Positions 49,142-59,253 are shown, counted from the first letter of the stretch. The stretch: DNA of 64,000 nucleotides from Candidatus Sulfurimonas marisnigri (GCF_015265475.1 NZ_CP054493.1:806001-870000), one strand, 5' to 3'. Numbers and translations: made by a program. The notes: a model not told the origin generated them from the sequence alone.

Positions 49142-51400
49142 TTAATATTCCTCTGCTTCTACTCTATCTCTACCACTTTTTTTTGCGCGATATAAAGCTT
49201 CATCGGCTCTTTTTACCATGGTTTTTTCATCATCGCCAGCATGGTATGAACTCACTCCGAAACTTGCAGTTGTGTGTCCTGTAAATGAAAATTGGAATAA
49301 AGAGACTATCTCTCTTAATTTTTCAGATAATTTAATAGCACTATCAAGGTCTGTGTCTGATGATAGTATTAAAAATTCTTCACCTCCCCATCTGCCAACA
49401 ATATCTGTTTCTCTAACATTGTCTTTTATAATTGACGAAAACTCTTTTAAAACATCATCGCCTGCTTGGTGTCCCCAAGTATCGTTTACAAGCTTAAAGT
49501 AATCAATGTCAATAATTATTACAGAAAAAGGTGTATTGTACCTTCCTGAAGTTGCTAGTTTCATGGCAAAAATCTCGTCTAACTTTAGACGATTATAAAG
49601 TTGAGTCAGTCTGTCTATGACAGAAAGTTCCTCAATACGCTTTTTATCTGTTATATCATGTCGAATAGCCGTATAGCCAATGGTTTTATTTTTTTCATTC
49701 TTAACTGGATATATAGTCATATCTACCCAATAAGCCGAACCATCTTTATGCATGTTTTTAATTTCGCCTCGCCATATATTATCCATTTTTATTGTTTTCC
49801 AAAGCTCTTGATAGATAGTATCTGTCATATCTGGATGTTTTACAATATTGTGATTTTTACCAAATGCTTCATCTTTACTGTAACCTGAGTTATCACAAAA
49901 TGCTTGTGAGACTTTAGTAATCTGTCCATATAAATCAGTTGTTGAAGAATTTACATTTTTGTCAATTATTCGTATGTATTCTTGTAACTTCAATTGAGAC
50001 TGTTTACGCTCAGAAATATCGCTATGAGAGCCAACCATTCGTATTGGACTCCCATCAATACCACGATGAACTATATGACCTCGATCAAGTACCCATAAGA
50101 AAGAATCATCTTTACACTTGACTCTATGCTCATTTATATAAGTATCACTTTTACCTTCAATATGTGCTTTTATATCTGCATTGACTTGTTCAAGATCTTC
50201 TGGATGAACTCTATTTTTCCACTCTTCTAAAGTATTTGATATCTCATGTTCTTCATACCCTAGCATCTCTTTCCATCGTTTAGAAAAAAAGATCTCATTT
50301 GTTTTGAGATTCCAGTCCCATAAGCCATCTCCAGCACCTTCTAATGCAAATCTAAGTCTTTCTTCTGAGGTATGCAACCTTTGGGTAGCTTTTTTCGCAA
50401 TTAGTAGCGCATTTTCTTTTCTCCTAATCAATGAGCTTAGCAATAAGTATAGCAGTAAAGTTAGTATCAGGGTAAAGCTTGGAATAAGAAAAATAATGTA
50501 AATATTTTCACTTTTTAAGATGCCACTTGTTCTAAATACAAGTGTCCATATATGCCCGTTTATTGTAATATTTGTTTTTTTGTATACTTGAGCAAACTCA
50601 TCATTCTTATTTGAGTCAAAGAGAATATTTTCTCTTATAGTTTGATTACCATCGAAAATTTCAAAATGTATGTTAGGAAACATAGTTCCCAAAAGGCCAC
50701 TCATAAGGTCATTTACTCGGAATGGCGCGTATACAAATCCTTGAGTAGCTATAACTCTATCTTGAACTGTGTCTAGCTTGGAACCTTTTTTGTATACTGG
50801 CAAATAGACCAAAAAGCCAGCCTGAATATTCTTGTTATATTCTTGAACAAGTTTAATTTTACCTGAGAGAATTGCTTCACCGCTTTGCATTGCTTTTGTC
50901 ATAGCTTCTCTACGTACTTCCTCAGAGAACATGTCATAGCCGAAGGCTCTTATATTACGCTTGTCAAAAGGTTCTAGATATATTATGGAAGTATATAGCT
51001 CCCTTTGCCCATCTGGATGTATTTTGAAATCAGAAAACCCCTCTTTTCTTATACGTTCTTCATGTCTTTTTTTGTTCTGTGGCAAAACTACTTCAGAATA
51101 ACCAAATCCCTGAATTCCATTGAAATTCTCATTTAGTTTGTGCTCACTTACAAATATTGCCCATTCATTGCGAGTTACATTATCCGAAGCATTAAATAAA
51201 CCAACACCGCTTCTTAGAACTTGTTCATATGTGGACATACGGTTTTTTACGCGGATAACTATTTCATTGGTTGCAAGTTCTAAGCGTAAGTGTTCTTTCT
51301 CCTCATAGTATTTATAGGCGAACCACCCCACTAAGATACTTATTGAAAACCCAATAAAAATTGTAATATATAACCATAATTTATTAAATCTAAGAGACAT
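49142..51400 (-). CDS. Diguanylate cyclase with CHASE and two PAS domains
   Basis: 752 residues. A membrane segment at about 10-29, a periplasmic CHASE-type sensor (with RNEWAIFVSEHKLNENFNGI and FDKRNIRAFGYDMFSEEVRR), and a second segment near 300-320 come first. Two PAS/PAC units follow (about 345-460 and 470-580), then a GGDEF domain (about 585-750) with GGEEF at 672-676. The RETD inhibition site lies five residues before GGEEF, so feedback control by c-di-GMP is possible. No EAL domain. The signal is unknown. Confidence 0.92.
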   Translation of the reverse strand: MSLRFNKLWLYITIFIGFSISILVGWFAYKYYEEKEHLRLELATNEIVIRVKNRMSTYEQVLRSGVGLFNASDNVTRNEWAIFVSEHKLNENFNGIQGFGYSEVVLPQNKKRHEERIRKEGFSDFKIHPDGQRELYTSIIYLEPFDKRNIRAFGYDMFSEEVRREAMTKAMQSGEAILSGKIKLVQEYNKNIQAGFLVYLPVYKKGSKLDTVQDRVIATQGFVYAPFRVNDLMSGLLGTMFPNIHFEIFDGNQTIRENILFDSNKNDEFAQVYKKTNITINGHIWTLVFRTSGILKSENIYIIFLIPSFTLILTLLLYLLLSSLIRRKENALLIAKKATQRLHTSEERLRFALEGAGDGLWDWNLKTNEIFFSKRWKEMLGYEEHEISNTLEEWKNRVHPEDLEQVNADIKAHIEGKSDTYINEHRVKCKDDSFLWVLDRGHIVHRGIDGSPIRMVGSHSDISERKQSQLKLQEYIRIIDKNVNSSTTDLYGQITKVSQAFCDNSGYSKDEAFGKNHNIVKHPDMTDTIYQELWKTIKMDNIWRGEIKNMHKDGSAYWVDMTIYPVKNEKNKTIGYTAIRHDITDKKRIEELSVIDRLTQLYNRLKLDEIFAMKLATSGRYNTPFSVIIIDIDYFKLVNDTWGHQAGDDVLKEFSSIIKDNVRETDIVGRWGGEEFLILSSDTDLDSAIKLSEKLREIVSLFQFSFTGHTTASFGVSSYHAGDDEKTMVKRADEALYRAKKSGRDRVEAEEY

Positions 51401-51515
51401 GAAAAACCTTTTAACTTTCTTTGATACAAGTATTATACTATACTATGTTTATAGTATTTTAATTTAATTTTTACATATAGTTTTAGTACACCCAAAACTC
51501 TCTTAAGGTTTATAA

Positions 51516-53426
51516 GTGATAAGAAAAGTAGCTATTGCATACAACAATGAGATAGAAGTTCCACCAGAGTTACAAAGCATAATTGAACATATTAAAACTC
51601 AATACGAAGTTGATATTGAAATAGTTGATTATAGAGAAACAGTTTATGAAGTAAGTGAGTTTACACTTACTCTATTATATTTAGATGATATAAAAATAAA
51701 AACATTTCTCAAAAATCATTTAAACACTGCAATAAAGATAGGTTTTATTCCTAATGATCATTGCATAAGAGCTATGGGCAGTTATGGAATTTCAAAAGAT
51801 GTTTATATAGCAATCGAAGAAGCAATGAATGAAAATAACATTAGCTGTGTTGATGTTTTAACATGTAATTGTGAAGTAGTTTTTACAAATGTTGTAATTG
51901 GCGATGTACACGGACTCAACTATAAAAATATAGAGAATCAAAGCATCTTTGCAAAAATGAAAAATTTTTATTTAAACCTCAAAAATCTAGGATTTAAAGA
52001 TTATACCCTTACTACTGCAAAAGGGCAGAGCGTTCAAACTGCTGCAACTGGTGTGATGATTGTAGAACATAACGCAACATCTGGAAAATATAATATTATT
52101 AATGAGGAACTGTCTCTGCATGATGGGAAGCTGAATGCCTTCATTATATCACCTACGAGCATCTTCTCTTATATCTACTATCTTTTAGTGGTCACATTTT
52201 ATGCGAAATTAAATCCAAACACTTTACCAAAAACCCTTGGTTTTATTAAAACTTCAAAGCTCGATATAGGAAGCTCAAAACCTATGGATTTTATGATTGA
52301 TGGTATATTAATGAGCTCAAAAGAGATTGCTTTAGAAGTATTTAAAGATACGTTAACTTTATCTATCGGAACAAGTGTCATACAAAGCCTACAAGATAAT
52401 ACAAAATTAGAAGAGGATAAAGAGATAATAAAAACAAAACATCTTCCAAAAGGGGAAGTAGGAGCTTTACTTTTAAAAGAAGCTGTGCCACTCTTTAAAA
52501 AAGCAAATGAGGATGATTTTAAAGAGCTGTTTATATCGCTTAAAGACAATTCACAGCACAGCTCAATTTTTATTGTTCTAATGATTTTAAGTACCCTTCT
52601 TGCCACTACAGGTCTGTTTCAAAATTCGGCTCCTGTAATAATTGGTGCTATGATTCTAGCACCACTAATGTCTCCAATTATCTCCTTGTCAATGGGTGTA
52701 GTAAGGGGTGAGAGCTTTTTAATTACAAATAGTTTAAAAACGCTAATGTTTGGAATAATTACAGCTCTGATATTCTCATCTGTATATACATACTTAATAC
52801 CGTTAAATGTTTTAACTGATGAGATGAGAGGCAGACTAAACCCTAATTTATTAGACTTGATGGTAGCAATTATTTCAGGTATTGCCGGTGCTTATGCGAA
52901 CTCGAAAAGTGAAATAGCTAAAAGTTTGGCTGGAGTTGCCATTGCTGTGGCTCTTGTTCCTCCACTGAGTGTAGCAGGGATTGGACTTGGATGGGGAGAT
53001 TTTGATGTTACCTATGGCTCGTTTTTACTTTTTTCTACAAACCTTGTAGGAATCACTTTATCAGCTGCAATCACTTTTTTGGTTTTAGGGTATTCACCAA
53101 TTCGTAGAGCAAAAAAAGGTATTATTTACACCTCCGCTATTTTAGTACTGGTTTCTATTCCACTTGTTATCTCTTTTAGTAAAGCAATTAATCAAAACAA
53201 TATTACTAGAAAACTCAACAACTACGCATTTATGGAAAATAGTAAAACAATCACTATACATGTATTGCATGTTGACCTGAGCAAGAATAAACCTGAAATA
53301 TTTCTGCAAACAAGTTCAAATGATGTTTTAGATAAATTAGACTTAAATTTACTTAAACAAGATATTGAAGATAGGCTCAAACAAAGTGTTGTATTGAATA
53401 TATCAACAAACACAATTATTCAATAA
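51516..53426 (+). CDS. DUF389 membrane protein with N-terminal lipid-kinase-like domain
   Basis: 636 residues from GTG at 51516. The C-terminal part (about 345-570) is a DUF389/TIGR00341 membrane domain with several segments (APVIIGAMILAPLMSPIISL, VAIISGIAGAYANSKSE). The N-terminal 300 residues resemble the C-terminal lobe of diacylglycerol/sphingosine kinases (LHDGKLNAFIISPTSIFS, SKPMDFMIDGILM). A conserved kinase nucleotide loop was not found, so catalytic activity is doubtful. The truncated gene at 53451 starts 24 bases later on the same strand. Confidence 0.75.
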   Translation: MIRKVAIAYNNEIEVPPELQSIIEHIKTQYEVDIEIVDYRETVYEVSEFTLTLLYLDDIKIKTFLKNHLNTAIKIGFIPNDHCIRAMGSYGISKDVYIAIEEAMNENNISCVDVLTCNCEVVFTNVVIGDVHGLNYKNIENQSIFAKMKNFYLNLKNLGFKDYTLTTAKGQSVQTAATGVMIVEHNATSGKYNIINEELSLHDGKLNAFIISPTSIFSYIYYLLVVTFYAKLNPNTLPKTLGFIKTSKLDIGSSKPMDFMIDGILMSSKEIALEVFKDTLTLSIGTSVIQSLQDNTKLEEDKEIIKTKHLPKGEVGALLLKEAVPLFKKANEDDFKELFISLKDNSQHSSIFIVLMILSTLLATTGLFQNSAPVIIGAMILAPLMSPIISLSMGVVRGESFLITNSLKTLMFGIITALIFSSVYTYLIPLNVLTDEMRGRLNPNLLDLMVAIISGIAGAYANSKSEIAKSLAGVAIAVALVPPLSVAGIGLGWGDFDVTYGSFLLFSTNLVGITLSAAITFLVLGYSPIRRAKKGIIYTSAILVLVSIPLVISFSKAINQNNITRKLNNYAFMENSKTITIHVLHVDLSKNKPEIFLQTSSNDVLDKLDLNLLKQDIEDRLKQSVVLNISTNTIIQ

Positions 53427-53450
53427 TATATCAACAGGTTGGGGAGCATA

Positions 53451-53855
53451 GTGAAAAATAAGTTTATTTTTTTTATTTTCAGCTCACTTTTATTTGTAGA
53501 GACGCTTCCACTTTTTTTTCAAGGCAATCATAAAATTGATGAGCGTGATTTGTATGGCGTAATTAATCTTTATAAGCCATATTTCTATGAATTTTACAAA
53601 GAAAAACCTGCAGCAGAGCCAAAAACAGCGATGTTGCTTGTTCAAACTATTAAAAACTACTACAAAAGCAGAGGCTTTTTTCACACTGTTGTTACCTATG
53701 AAGAAAGCAAAGAGTCTTTGTATATAAGTATTAGTGAAAAACTTCCTATTGTGGTAGCCGATGTCGCAGTAGTATCAAAGCTTGATATTAGTTCAAAAAT
53801 ACCATTTAATCAGGGTGATATTTTTGAGAGTAGTAAGTTTTCAAAGAGGACTTAA
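53451..53855 (+). pseudogene. Truncated outer-membrane assembly protein (TamA/BamA-like N-terminus)
   Basis: 134 residues from GTG at 53451 with a GGGGAG site. A signal peptide-like start (FIFFIFSSLLFVETLPLFF) precedes POTRA-type sequence: NYYKSRGFFHTVVTYEES and IPFNQGDIFESSKF, a pattern of TamA/BamA proteins. The frame stops 10 bases before an IS-like element, and no beta-barrel half is found beyond the element, so the gene has been cut and the 3' part lost or moved. Confidence 0.75.
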
Positions 53856-53865
53856 TAGTAAATAC

Positions 53866-54788
53866 GGGTGCTTAAAACACCCTTCAAACTATGGTATAGT
53901 AGGAGTAAACAAAGGTTTATTTACAAATGGTTGTAAAAAAGCTCTAAAACTTGTCCAAAATGTAATTCTAAAAATACTATTTCTAAAGGTTTAAGAAGAG
54001 GGATTAAGAGATATTATTGTCATGAATGCAACAGTTGGTTTAGTTCAAAAAGAAGACCTAAAAATTTACAAGAAATCATCTTTAAAAAGTATGTTTATAG
54101 AAGGCAAATTTTAATTCACTTAGCTGAAGATTATCATCGCAGCATTCCATGGATAAGAAAGCAAATATTTGATTATGAACTTTCTCTAAAGGTTCATAAT
54201 CCTAGAGCAGTAGTTATTGTCTGTAATGCTACTTTTTACGGAAAGAAAAAAGACAAGCTAGGTACACTAGTTTTTAAAGATATTTTAATTGATGGAAAAA
54301 GAGGCTTATACAAGGCTTTTAAAGATTATCCAGTACAAATGTGTCACTTTCATCAAAAGAAAGTTATACAAAGATATATCACAATGCATCCAAGACTAGA
54401 AGCCGGTAAAGATCTTCAAAAAATTATGTACAACCTGACATCAACAACTCAAACTATTTTTACAAAAAAACTTAATGAATGGTATGAAAAGCATAGAGAT
54501 TTTTTAGCAGAGAAAACTGTTAAACCTGAAACTTTAAAAGAATCATTTACTCATCAAAAACTTGTATCAGCATACAAAAAGCTTAACAACACATCTTCCA
54601 TAACTTTTTACGTATAAGAATGAAAAAAATATAGTTATTAACAACACTACAAATGCATTAGATGGCGGAGTGTTTTCTCCTATGAAAAAACTTTTAAAAA
54701 TACACAATGGATTTAGTAAGAGTTTGAAACTTAAAATAGTAGATGACTACCTGGTAAATTATAAGAATAAATAATTATTTAGGAGCCC
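53866..54788 (+). mobile_element. Decayed IS256-type (zinc-binding variant) insertion sequence
   Basis: About 0.92 kb. Probable imperfect terminal repeats are GGGTGCTTAAA at 53866-53876 and TTTAGGAGCCC at 54778-54788 (8 of 11 match when inverted). No target-site duplication is seen. The element contains one broken transposase gene and adjoins the truncated TamA-like gene. The left boundary is less certain than the right. Confidence 0.65.
53927..54774 (+). pseudogene. IS256-like transposase, variant zinc-binding type, broken
   Basis: Starts at ATG 53927 and needs a one-base shift near 53945 to enter TCPKCNSKNTISKGLRRGIK, an N-terminal zinc ribbon (CPKC, CHEC). The catalytic region begins with VIVCNATFYGKKKDKLG (Asp replaced by Asn), then jumps from VFKDI to IDGKRGL, missing about 40 residues. 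PVQMCHFHQKKVIQRYI follows. A second frameshift near 54610 precedes the in-frame C-terminus NALDGGVFSPMKKLL. It cannot make an active enzyme. Confidence 0.8.
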
Positions 54789-54826
54789 AAATTTTTCATT
54801 AAGCCTTACATGTAGAAGTGTTGAAA

Positions 54827-55843
54827 CTATTTAACTATCCAAAAATGGCTGTGCCAATACCATTTTTCATCTTTGGCTTGAGCTGTACATGTATACTTAT
54901 CTCTAGGCGGTTTTAGCTCTTTATCTGCACTGATTTCAAACTCTGTTTTTGAAATCAAATTTACTTTTATGGCTTCTCCGTTGGATGTGTAGCACCCTAT
55001 ATTTTTAACTTCTTCTTTTAACTTTATACGTAATTTTGGTGGGTTCTCTTTTATAAATGGCTCTCTTGGCTTAATAGTTTCTATTGGCATAGGCACTGTG
55101 TTTAACTTGGTTTTAAAACCATCTGAGGTAGCAAATGCCTCTGCCATTGGAAATCTTGTTATTGCCATTAAGTCACTCTCCTCACCAACTGGACCTGATG
55201 TTTGGGTGATTCCAATGTAGCCTAGTTCTCTCACCAACTCTGCGGTTTGCATTGTGTATTCCCCAAAAGGGTAAGAGAATAGTTTTTGGTTGTTCACATC
55301 TGCTCCTAGTTCCTCTTTAAGCCGTTGTTCTGCTCCCTGTATCTCAGCAGAAATCCACTTTTTCCAAGACTCGTCCGACTCATTTTCTTTAGGGAGAAGA
55401 AACTCATGACTTAGTGAGTGGTTAGCAAACTCAGAACCATTTTTTTGCATCTCTCTCATCTGCTCCCATGACATGTAAGAGTCAGATTTGCTGTCAACCT
55501 GGTTCGTGCTAACAAAAACAGTAAATGGAAAACTTTTGCTTTTTAGCATAGAGTAAGCTTTTGTGAAAGTGCTTATATAGGCGTCATCTATTGTAAGAGA
55601 AACTGTTTTTGGAGGGAGAGTTTTTTTGTTTTTTATATAGCTTATTACTTTTGATAGCGGCCAGACATTGTAGTGGTTTTTTTGTAGGTAATTTAGCTGA
55701 TACTTGAATTGCTCAATGGTAATGTTGGTGGATGGGTATTTCGACTCACCAAAACGATGGTACATAAACACAACGGCACTATTGGCAAATAGAGGTATGG
55801 TAAGAAAAAAAAGTAATATAAACAGTGTGATTTTTAAATTCAT
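54827..55843 (-). CDS. Secreted polysaccharide deacetylase-family protein
   Basis: 338 residues. Signal peptide at 1-20. The NodB-type domain shows VVFMYHRFG, SLTIDDAYIS (catalytic and metal Asp) and FANHSLSHEF (HSxxH zinc motif). Such enzymes remove N-acetyl groups from peptidoglycan or exopolysaccharide. About 100 C-terminal residues form an extra domain of unknown role. No sugar-polymer genes are adjacent. Confidence 0.88.
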   Translation of the reverse strand: MNLKITLFILLFFLTIPLFANSAVVFMYHRFGESKYPSTNITIEQFKYQLNYLQKNHYNVWPLSKVISYIKNKKTLPPKTVSLTIDDAYISTFTKAYSMLKSKSFPFTVFVSTNQVDSKSDSYMSWEQMREMQKNGSEFANHSLSHEFLLPKENESDESWKKWISAEIQGAEQRLKEELGADVNNQKLFSYPFGEYTMQTAELVRELGYIGITQTSGPVGEESDLMAITRFPMAEAFATSDGFKTKLNTVPMPIETIKPREPFIKENPPKLRIKLKEEVKNIGCYTSNGEAIKVNLISKTEFEISADKELKPPRDKYTCTAQAKDEKWYWHSHFWIVK

Positions 55844-55980
55844 AAACTCTCCATATTGCTATTAAGTTGCAGTTAAAACAGGACATTATATTTTCATTAG
55901 CCTTAAACAACTATTGGCATTAAAAGCATATAATGATAGTATATGAAAAATTATATATCTTAAAGCATAGGAGTGAGAAA

Positions 55981-56679
55981 ATGATAAAACACATACCATT
56001 TAACTTATTGTATTTAGCAGACCATGGATGGCTAAAAAGCCGTTTTCATTTCTCATTTGCTGAATATAGAGATTTTGACAACATTCACTATGGTCCTCTT
56101 CGTGTTATGAATGATGACCTTATAAAAGGAAATGAGGGGTTTGGAGAACACCCTCACAATGATATGGAGATTATTACCTATGTATTAAGAGGTGAACTGA
56201 CACATCAGGACTCCATGGGGCATATGGAGAGTCTAAGTAGAGGCTCTGTTCAGTATATGAGTGCCGGAACAGGCATCACCCATTCTGAGATAAATGCAGC
56301 AGAGGAAGAGCTTCATCTTATTCAGACATGGATTATTCCAAATGAAAAAGGTCTGAAACCGCAATATGGTTCTAGAGAATTTGAACTAGAAGATAGACAT
56401 AACAAGTGGCTACATGTAGTTGGACCTGAGGGGAGTGGTGCAAAAATAAAAATCTACCAAGATGCCTCGATGTATGCATCAGAAATGGATGATGGAAAAA
56501 ATCTGGAGTTTAAGCTTTTAGAGGGGCGAGCACTTTATGTAAAAGTTATGGAAGGGAGTGCGAAAATAAATGGGATAATTTTCGCACAAGGTGATGCGGC
56601 TAAAGTAGAAGATGAGAGTCTACACGTACAAGCAATAAAAAATGCTCATCTGCTTTTAGTTGAGTTGGCAAAAGGGTAA
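55981..56679 (+). CDS. Pirin-family protein (cupin)
   Basis: 232 residues from ATG at 55981, preceded by AGGAG; an earlier in-frame ATG at 55933 lacks a site. The metal-binding cupin is seen in GEHPHNDMEIITYVLRG and THSEINAAEEELHLIQ (three His and one Glu). Bacterial pirins such as YhhW have quercetinase activity, while others act as regulators. The 3' end overlaps the convergent ene-reductase gene by 34 bases. Confidence 0.9.
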   Translation: MIKHIPFNLLYLADHGWLKSRFHFSFAEYRDFDNIHYGPLRVMNDDLIKGNEGFGEHPHNDMEIITYVLRGELTHQDSMGHMESLSRGSVQYMSAGTGITHSEINAAEEELHLIQTWIIPNEKGLKPQYGSREFELEDRHNKWLHVVGPEGSGAKIKIYQDASMYASEMDDGKNLEFKLLEGRALYVKVMEGSAKINGIIFAQGDAAKVEDESLHVQAIKNAHLLLVELAKG

Positions 56680-57731
56680 TCAGTATAACCTTTTTCGTCT
56701 TGTGTGTAGAATGTACTGGTATCTGCCTCATTTAATTTAGCGTCCGTTTTAAAACGCTCAGGCAAGTCAGGATTGGAGATAAAAAGTGCTCCAAATGCTA
56801 CAGCGTCAGCCAAATTATTTTCTATAGTTTTGTTACCTCTCTCTTTATCATATGCACCATTTGTAATTAATACACCTTTATAGGCATCTCTTAAAATAGA
56901 GAGTTCTACGACACTTGCTCCATGTTTTATATCAGCATCAAGAGCATCTATAATATGAAGATAAGCAAGATTGAAATCATTTAGTTTTTCACAGACATAG
57001 GTAAAATGCTCTTGTGGGTTGGAGTCTGTCATATCATTAAAAGTACCGCTTGGAGAGAGTCTTAACCCAGTTCTGTCTGAACCAATCTCTTTTGTTACTG
57101 CTTCAATGACCTCAAAAAGAAAACGGCTTCTATTCTCTATACTCATTCCATATTCATCTTCTCTTATGTTTGTCCCGTCACGCAAGAACTGATCTAGTAA
57201 GTAACCATTTGCACTATGTATCTCAACACCGTCAAAACCAGCCTCAATGGCATTTCTAGCTCCGTTTGCATACTCTTTAACAATCTCTTTTATCTCATTT
57301 ACGTTAAGAGCTCGTGGAGTTTCAAACTCCTTCATTCCATCAAAGGTATAGACTTGACCGGAGGGTTTTATAGCTGAAGGAGCTACTGGGAGCTCTCCGT
57401 TATGATAAGCAGAATGAGAGATTCTACCTACATGCCACAGTTGTAAAAATATCTTTCCATCTTTGTCACGTACAGCTTTAGTCACTTTTTTCCACCCTTG
57501 AACTTGCTCGCGTGTATGAATTCCAGGAGTACATGGATAGCCAATTCCCTGCGTTGAGATTTGCGTTGCTTCTGATATTATCAGTCCGGCTGAAGCTCTT
57601 TGAGCATAGTAAGTAGCCATCATTTCATTTGGCACATTGTTTTCAATACTTCGGCATCGTGTCATTGGAGCCATAAAAATCCTGTTTTTAAAAGTGCTTG
57701 TTCCGATTTTAATAGGTGAGAAAAGATTCAT
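56646..57731 (-). CDS. Old yellow enzyme-type ene-reductase
   Basis: 361 residues, FMN-dependent TIM barrel. FMAPMTRCRS (about 19-28) is the N-terminal signature, LQLWHVGRISH near 97 holds residues at the flavin, and VEIHSANGYLLDQFLRDGTN near 167 is the conserved loop. NemA-like enzymes reduce electrophilic alkenes, nitrate esters or N-ethylmaleimide. The physiological substrate is unknown. It is convergent with the pirin gene. Confidence 0.92.
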   Translation of the reverse strand: MNLFSPIKIGTSTFKNRIFMAPMTRCRSIENNVPNEMMATYYAQRASAGLIISEATQISTQGIGYPCTPGIHTREQVQGWKKVTKAVRDKDGKIFLQLWHVGRISHSAYHNGELPVAPSAIKPSGQVYTFDGMKEFETPRALNVNEIKEIVKEYANGARNAIEAGFDGVEIHSANGYLLDQFLRDGTNIREDEYGMSIENRSRFLFEVIEAVTKEIGSDRTGLRLSPSGTFNDMTDSNPQEHFTYVCEKLNDFNLAYLHIIDALDADIKHGASVVELSILRDAYKGVLITNGAYDKERGNKTIENNLADAVAFGALFISNPDLPERFKTDAKLNEADTSTFYTQDEKGYTDYPFANSTKSR

Positions 57732-57803
57732 AATTAACTCCTGTGAAATTATAGAAGTTATTATCTCACAAAATTAATTATTTTTACATTATAAATTAAT
57801 ATT

Positions 57804-58382
57804 TTACTTGACCTTTATATTAAAAACTTCATCAAGTAAAATAAGCAGCTCTTTTTTAGCAGAACCAGCAAAAGAGTTCTCTAAAAAGTGGTTTAGCCCT
57901 TTTCCTGCATGTTGGACTAAAGGGATAATCTTTATCCCTGTTATCTCAGATAAAAAGTGGGACTTATCACCCTCTTCGTAAGCATGAAGCAAAATGGAAC
58001 GTGAAAAGTTGTTAAGTATGTGGTAGTAGATATGCAAAAACTCAGCTTCTAGAACTTCAAGTCCGTAAAGATGAGTGGCTATCTTCCACTCGTGTGAGGC
58101 AATAGGGCGGACTTTGTCTGGCTTTACATTTATCCCTATCTCCTCTTTGACCTCTCTTACAAGTGCATCTAAAAGCTCTTCGCCCTCATCAACAGTTCCA
58201 CCAGGAAAGCCCATTCGTCCATCCCATCTGTCTATCATGATTATTGCCGGACATCTCATGCTTTTAATCTCATCGTTAAAGTACTTCCACGGCGAGATTT
58301 CATTTACATATATAACTAAGAATACAGCATTCTTTTTATCTCTGTAGTGGTCACCGAACTCTACTCTTTTCATTTCGCTCAT
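57804..58382 (-). CDS. Nudix hydrolase
   Basis: 192 residues. The Nudix box runs from GGTVDEGEE to REVKEEIG (about residues 62-82), with the expected G-x5-E-x7-R-E-x2-E-E pattern. The preceding IIMIDRWDGRMGFPGGTV recalls eukaryotic NUDT16-type nucleases more than MutT. Substrate (nucleoside diphosphate derivative) cannot be named. Stand-alone gene upstream of the nor cluster. Confidence 0.85.
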   Translation of the reverse strand: MSEMKRVEFGDHYRDKKNAVFLVIYVNEISPWKYFNDEIKSMRCPAIIMIDRWDGRMGFPGGTVDEGEELLDALVREVKEEIGINVKPDKVRPIASHEWKIATHLYGLEVLEAEFLHIYYHILNNFSRSILLHAYEEGDKSHFLSEITGIKIIPLVQHAGKGLNHFLENSFAGSAKKELLILLDEVFNIKVK

Positions 58383-58461
58383 ATTTGCTCATTATAAAAT
58401 TTTATAGAATTTTACATCAAATAAGGGTACTTTAGTATTAATTGAAACAAGAATTTGAGTT

Positions 58462-59253
58462 TTAGATTAAATCTTTTTTTGTGAAGTGAAGTCCTATTAA
58501 TTTTTCCAGTACTTCTATTACTTCATCTTCATCACTTAATGATTCAACTATAGAGTGAATACATGCGTCATAAGAGTTAAAACCTTTTGTTATAAGCTTG
58601 GCAGCATAGATTAAAAGTCTTGTTGAAACTGCTTCTTGAATCTCGTTATCACTAAGTTGTCTAATCTCTCCTGCTATATTTACAAGCTTTTGCGCCACGT
58701 CTTCATCTACACCGCTCTCTTTGATGATTATCTCTTTTTCAATATCAGCTTTAGGGTAATCAAAACTAAGTGAGATAAAACGCTGTTTTGTGCTTGGCTT
58801 CATCCCTTTTAGAACATTCTGATAACCTGGATTATATGAAACAACTAGCATAAAGTCAGGGTGAGCTTCAATCATCTCTCCGGTTCTGTCTATTGGTAAA
58901 ACTCTTCTGTAATCAGCAAGAGAGTGAAGAACGACTGTAGTATCTTTTCTTGCCTCGATTATCTCATCAAGATAGCAAATTCCACCTTCTCGAACTGCTT
59001 TTGTAAGAGGTCCGTCTTGCCAGTAAGTTCCATTTTCATCTATAAGATGGCGACCAACTAAATCAGCAGCACTTAAGTCATCATGACAAACTACTGTATA
59101 TACTTTGCGACCTAGTTTTTCACCCATAGACTCTATAAATCTTGTCTTGCCACATCCTGTAGGTCCTTTGATAAGTATAGGCAAGTTCATTTCGCACGCT
59201 GCTTCAAAAAGTTCAACTTCATTTGCCTGTGATAAATAATATATATTTGACAT
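58462..59253 (-). CDS. norQ: MoxR/NorQ-type AAA+ ATPase
   Basis: 263 residues. Walker A GPTGCGKT is at 30-37 and Walker B ICYLDE at 92-97; VSTRLLIYAAKLI is the family C-terminal part. NorQ with NorD inserts or activates the non-haem iron of nitric oxide reductase. It lies 8 bases after norD and ends the cluster. The closely related CbbQ is excluded by the norCB neighbours. Confidence 0.92.
   Translation of the reverse strand: MSNIYYLSQANEVELFEAACEMNLPILIKGPTGCGKTRFIESMGEKLGRKVYTVVCHDDLSAADLVGRHLIDENGTYWQDGPLTKAVREGGICYLDEIIEARKDTTVVLHSLADYRRVLPIDRTGEMIEAHPDFMLVVSYNPGYQNVLKGMKPSTKQRFISLSFDYPKADIEKEIIIKESGVDEDVAQKLVNIAGEIRQLSDNEIQEAVSTRLLIYAAKLITKGFNSYDACIHSIVESLSDEDEVIEVLEKLIGLHFTKKDLI

Noticed and set aside
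49142-51400. Minus-strand cyclase shadows on the plus strand at 49102-51308
   Set aside because: Several short plus-strand frames are antisense to the GGDEF/CHASE gene.
53782-53994. 70-residue frame over the TamA/IS junction
   Set aside because: It joins an out-of-frame part of the truncated gene to the IS left end; no coherent protein.
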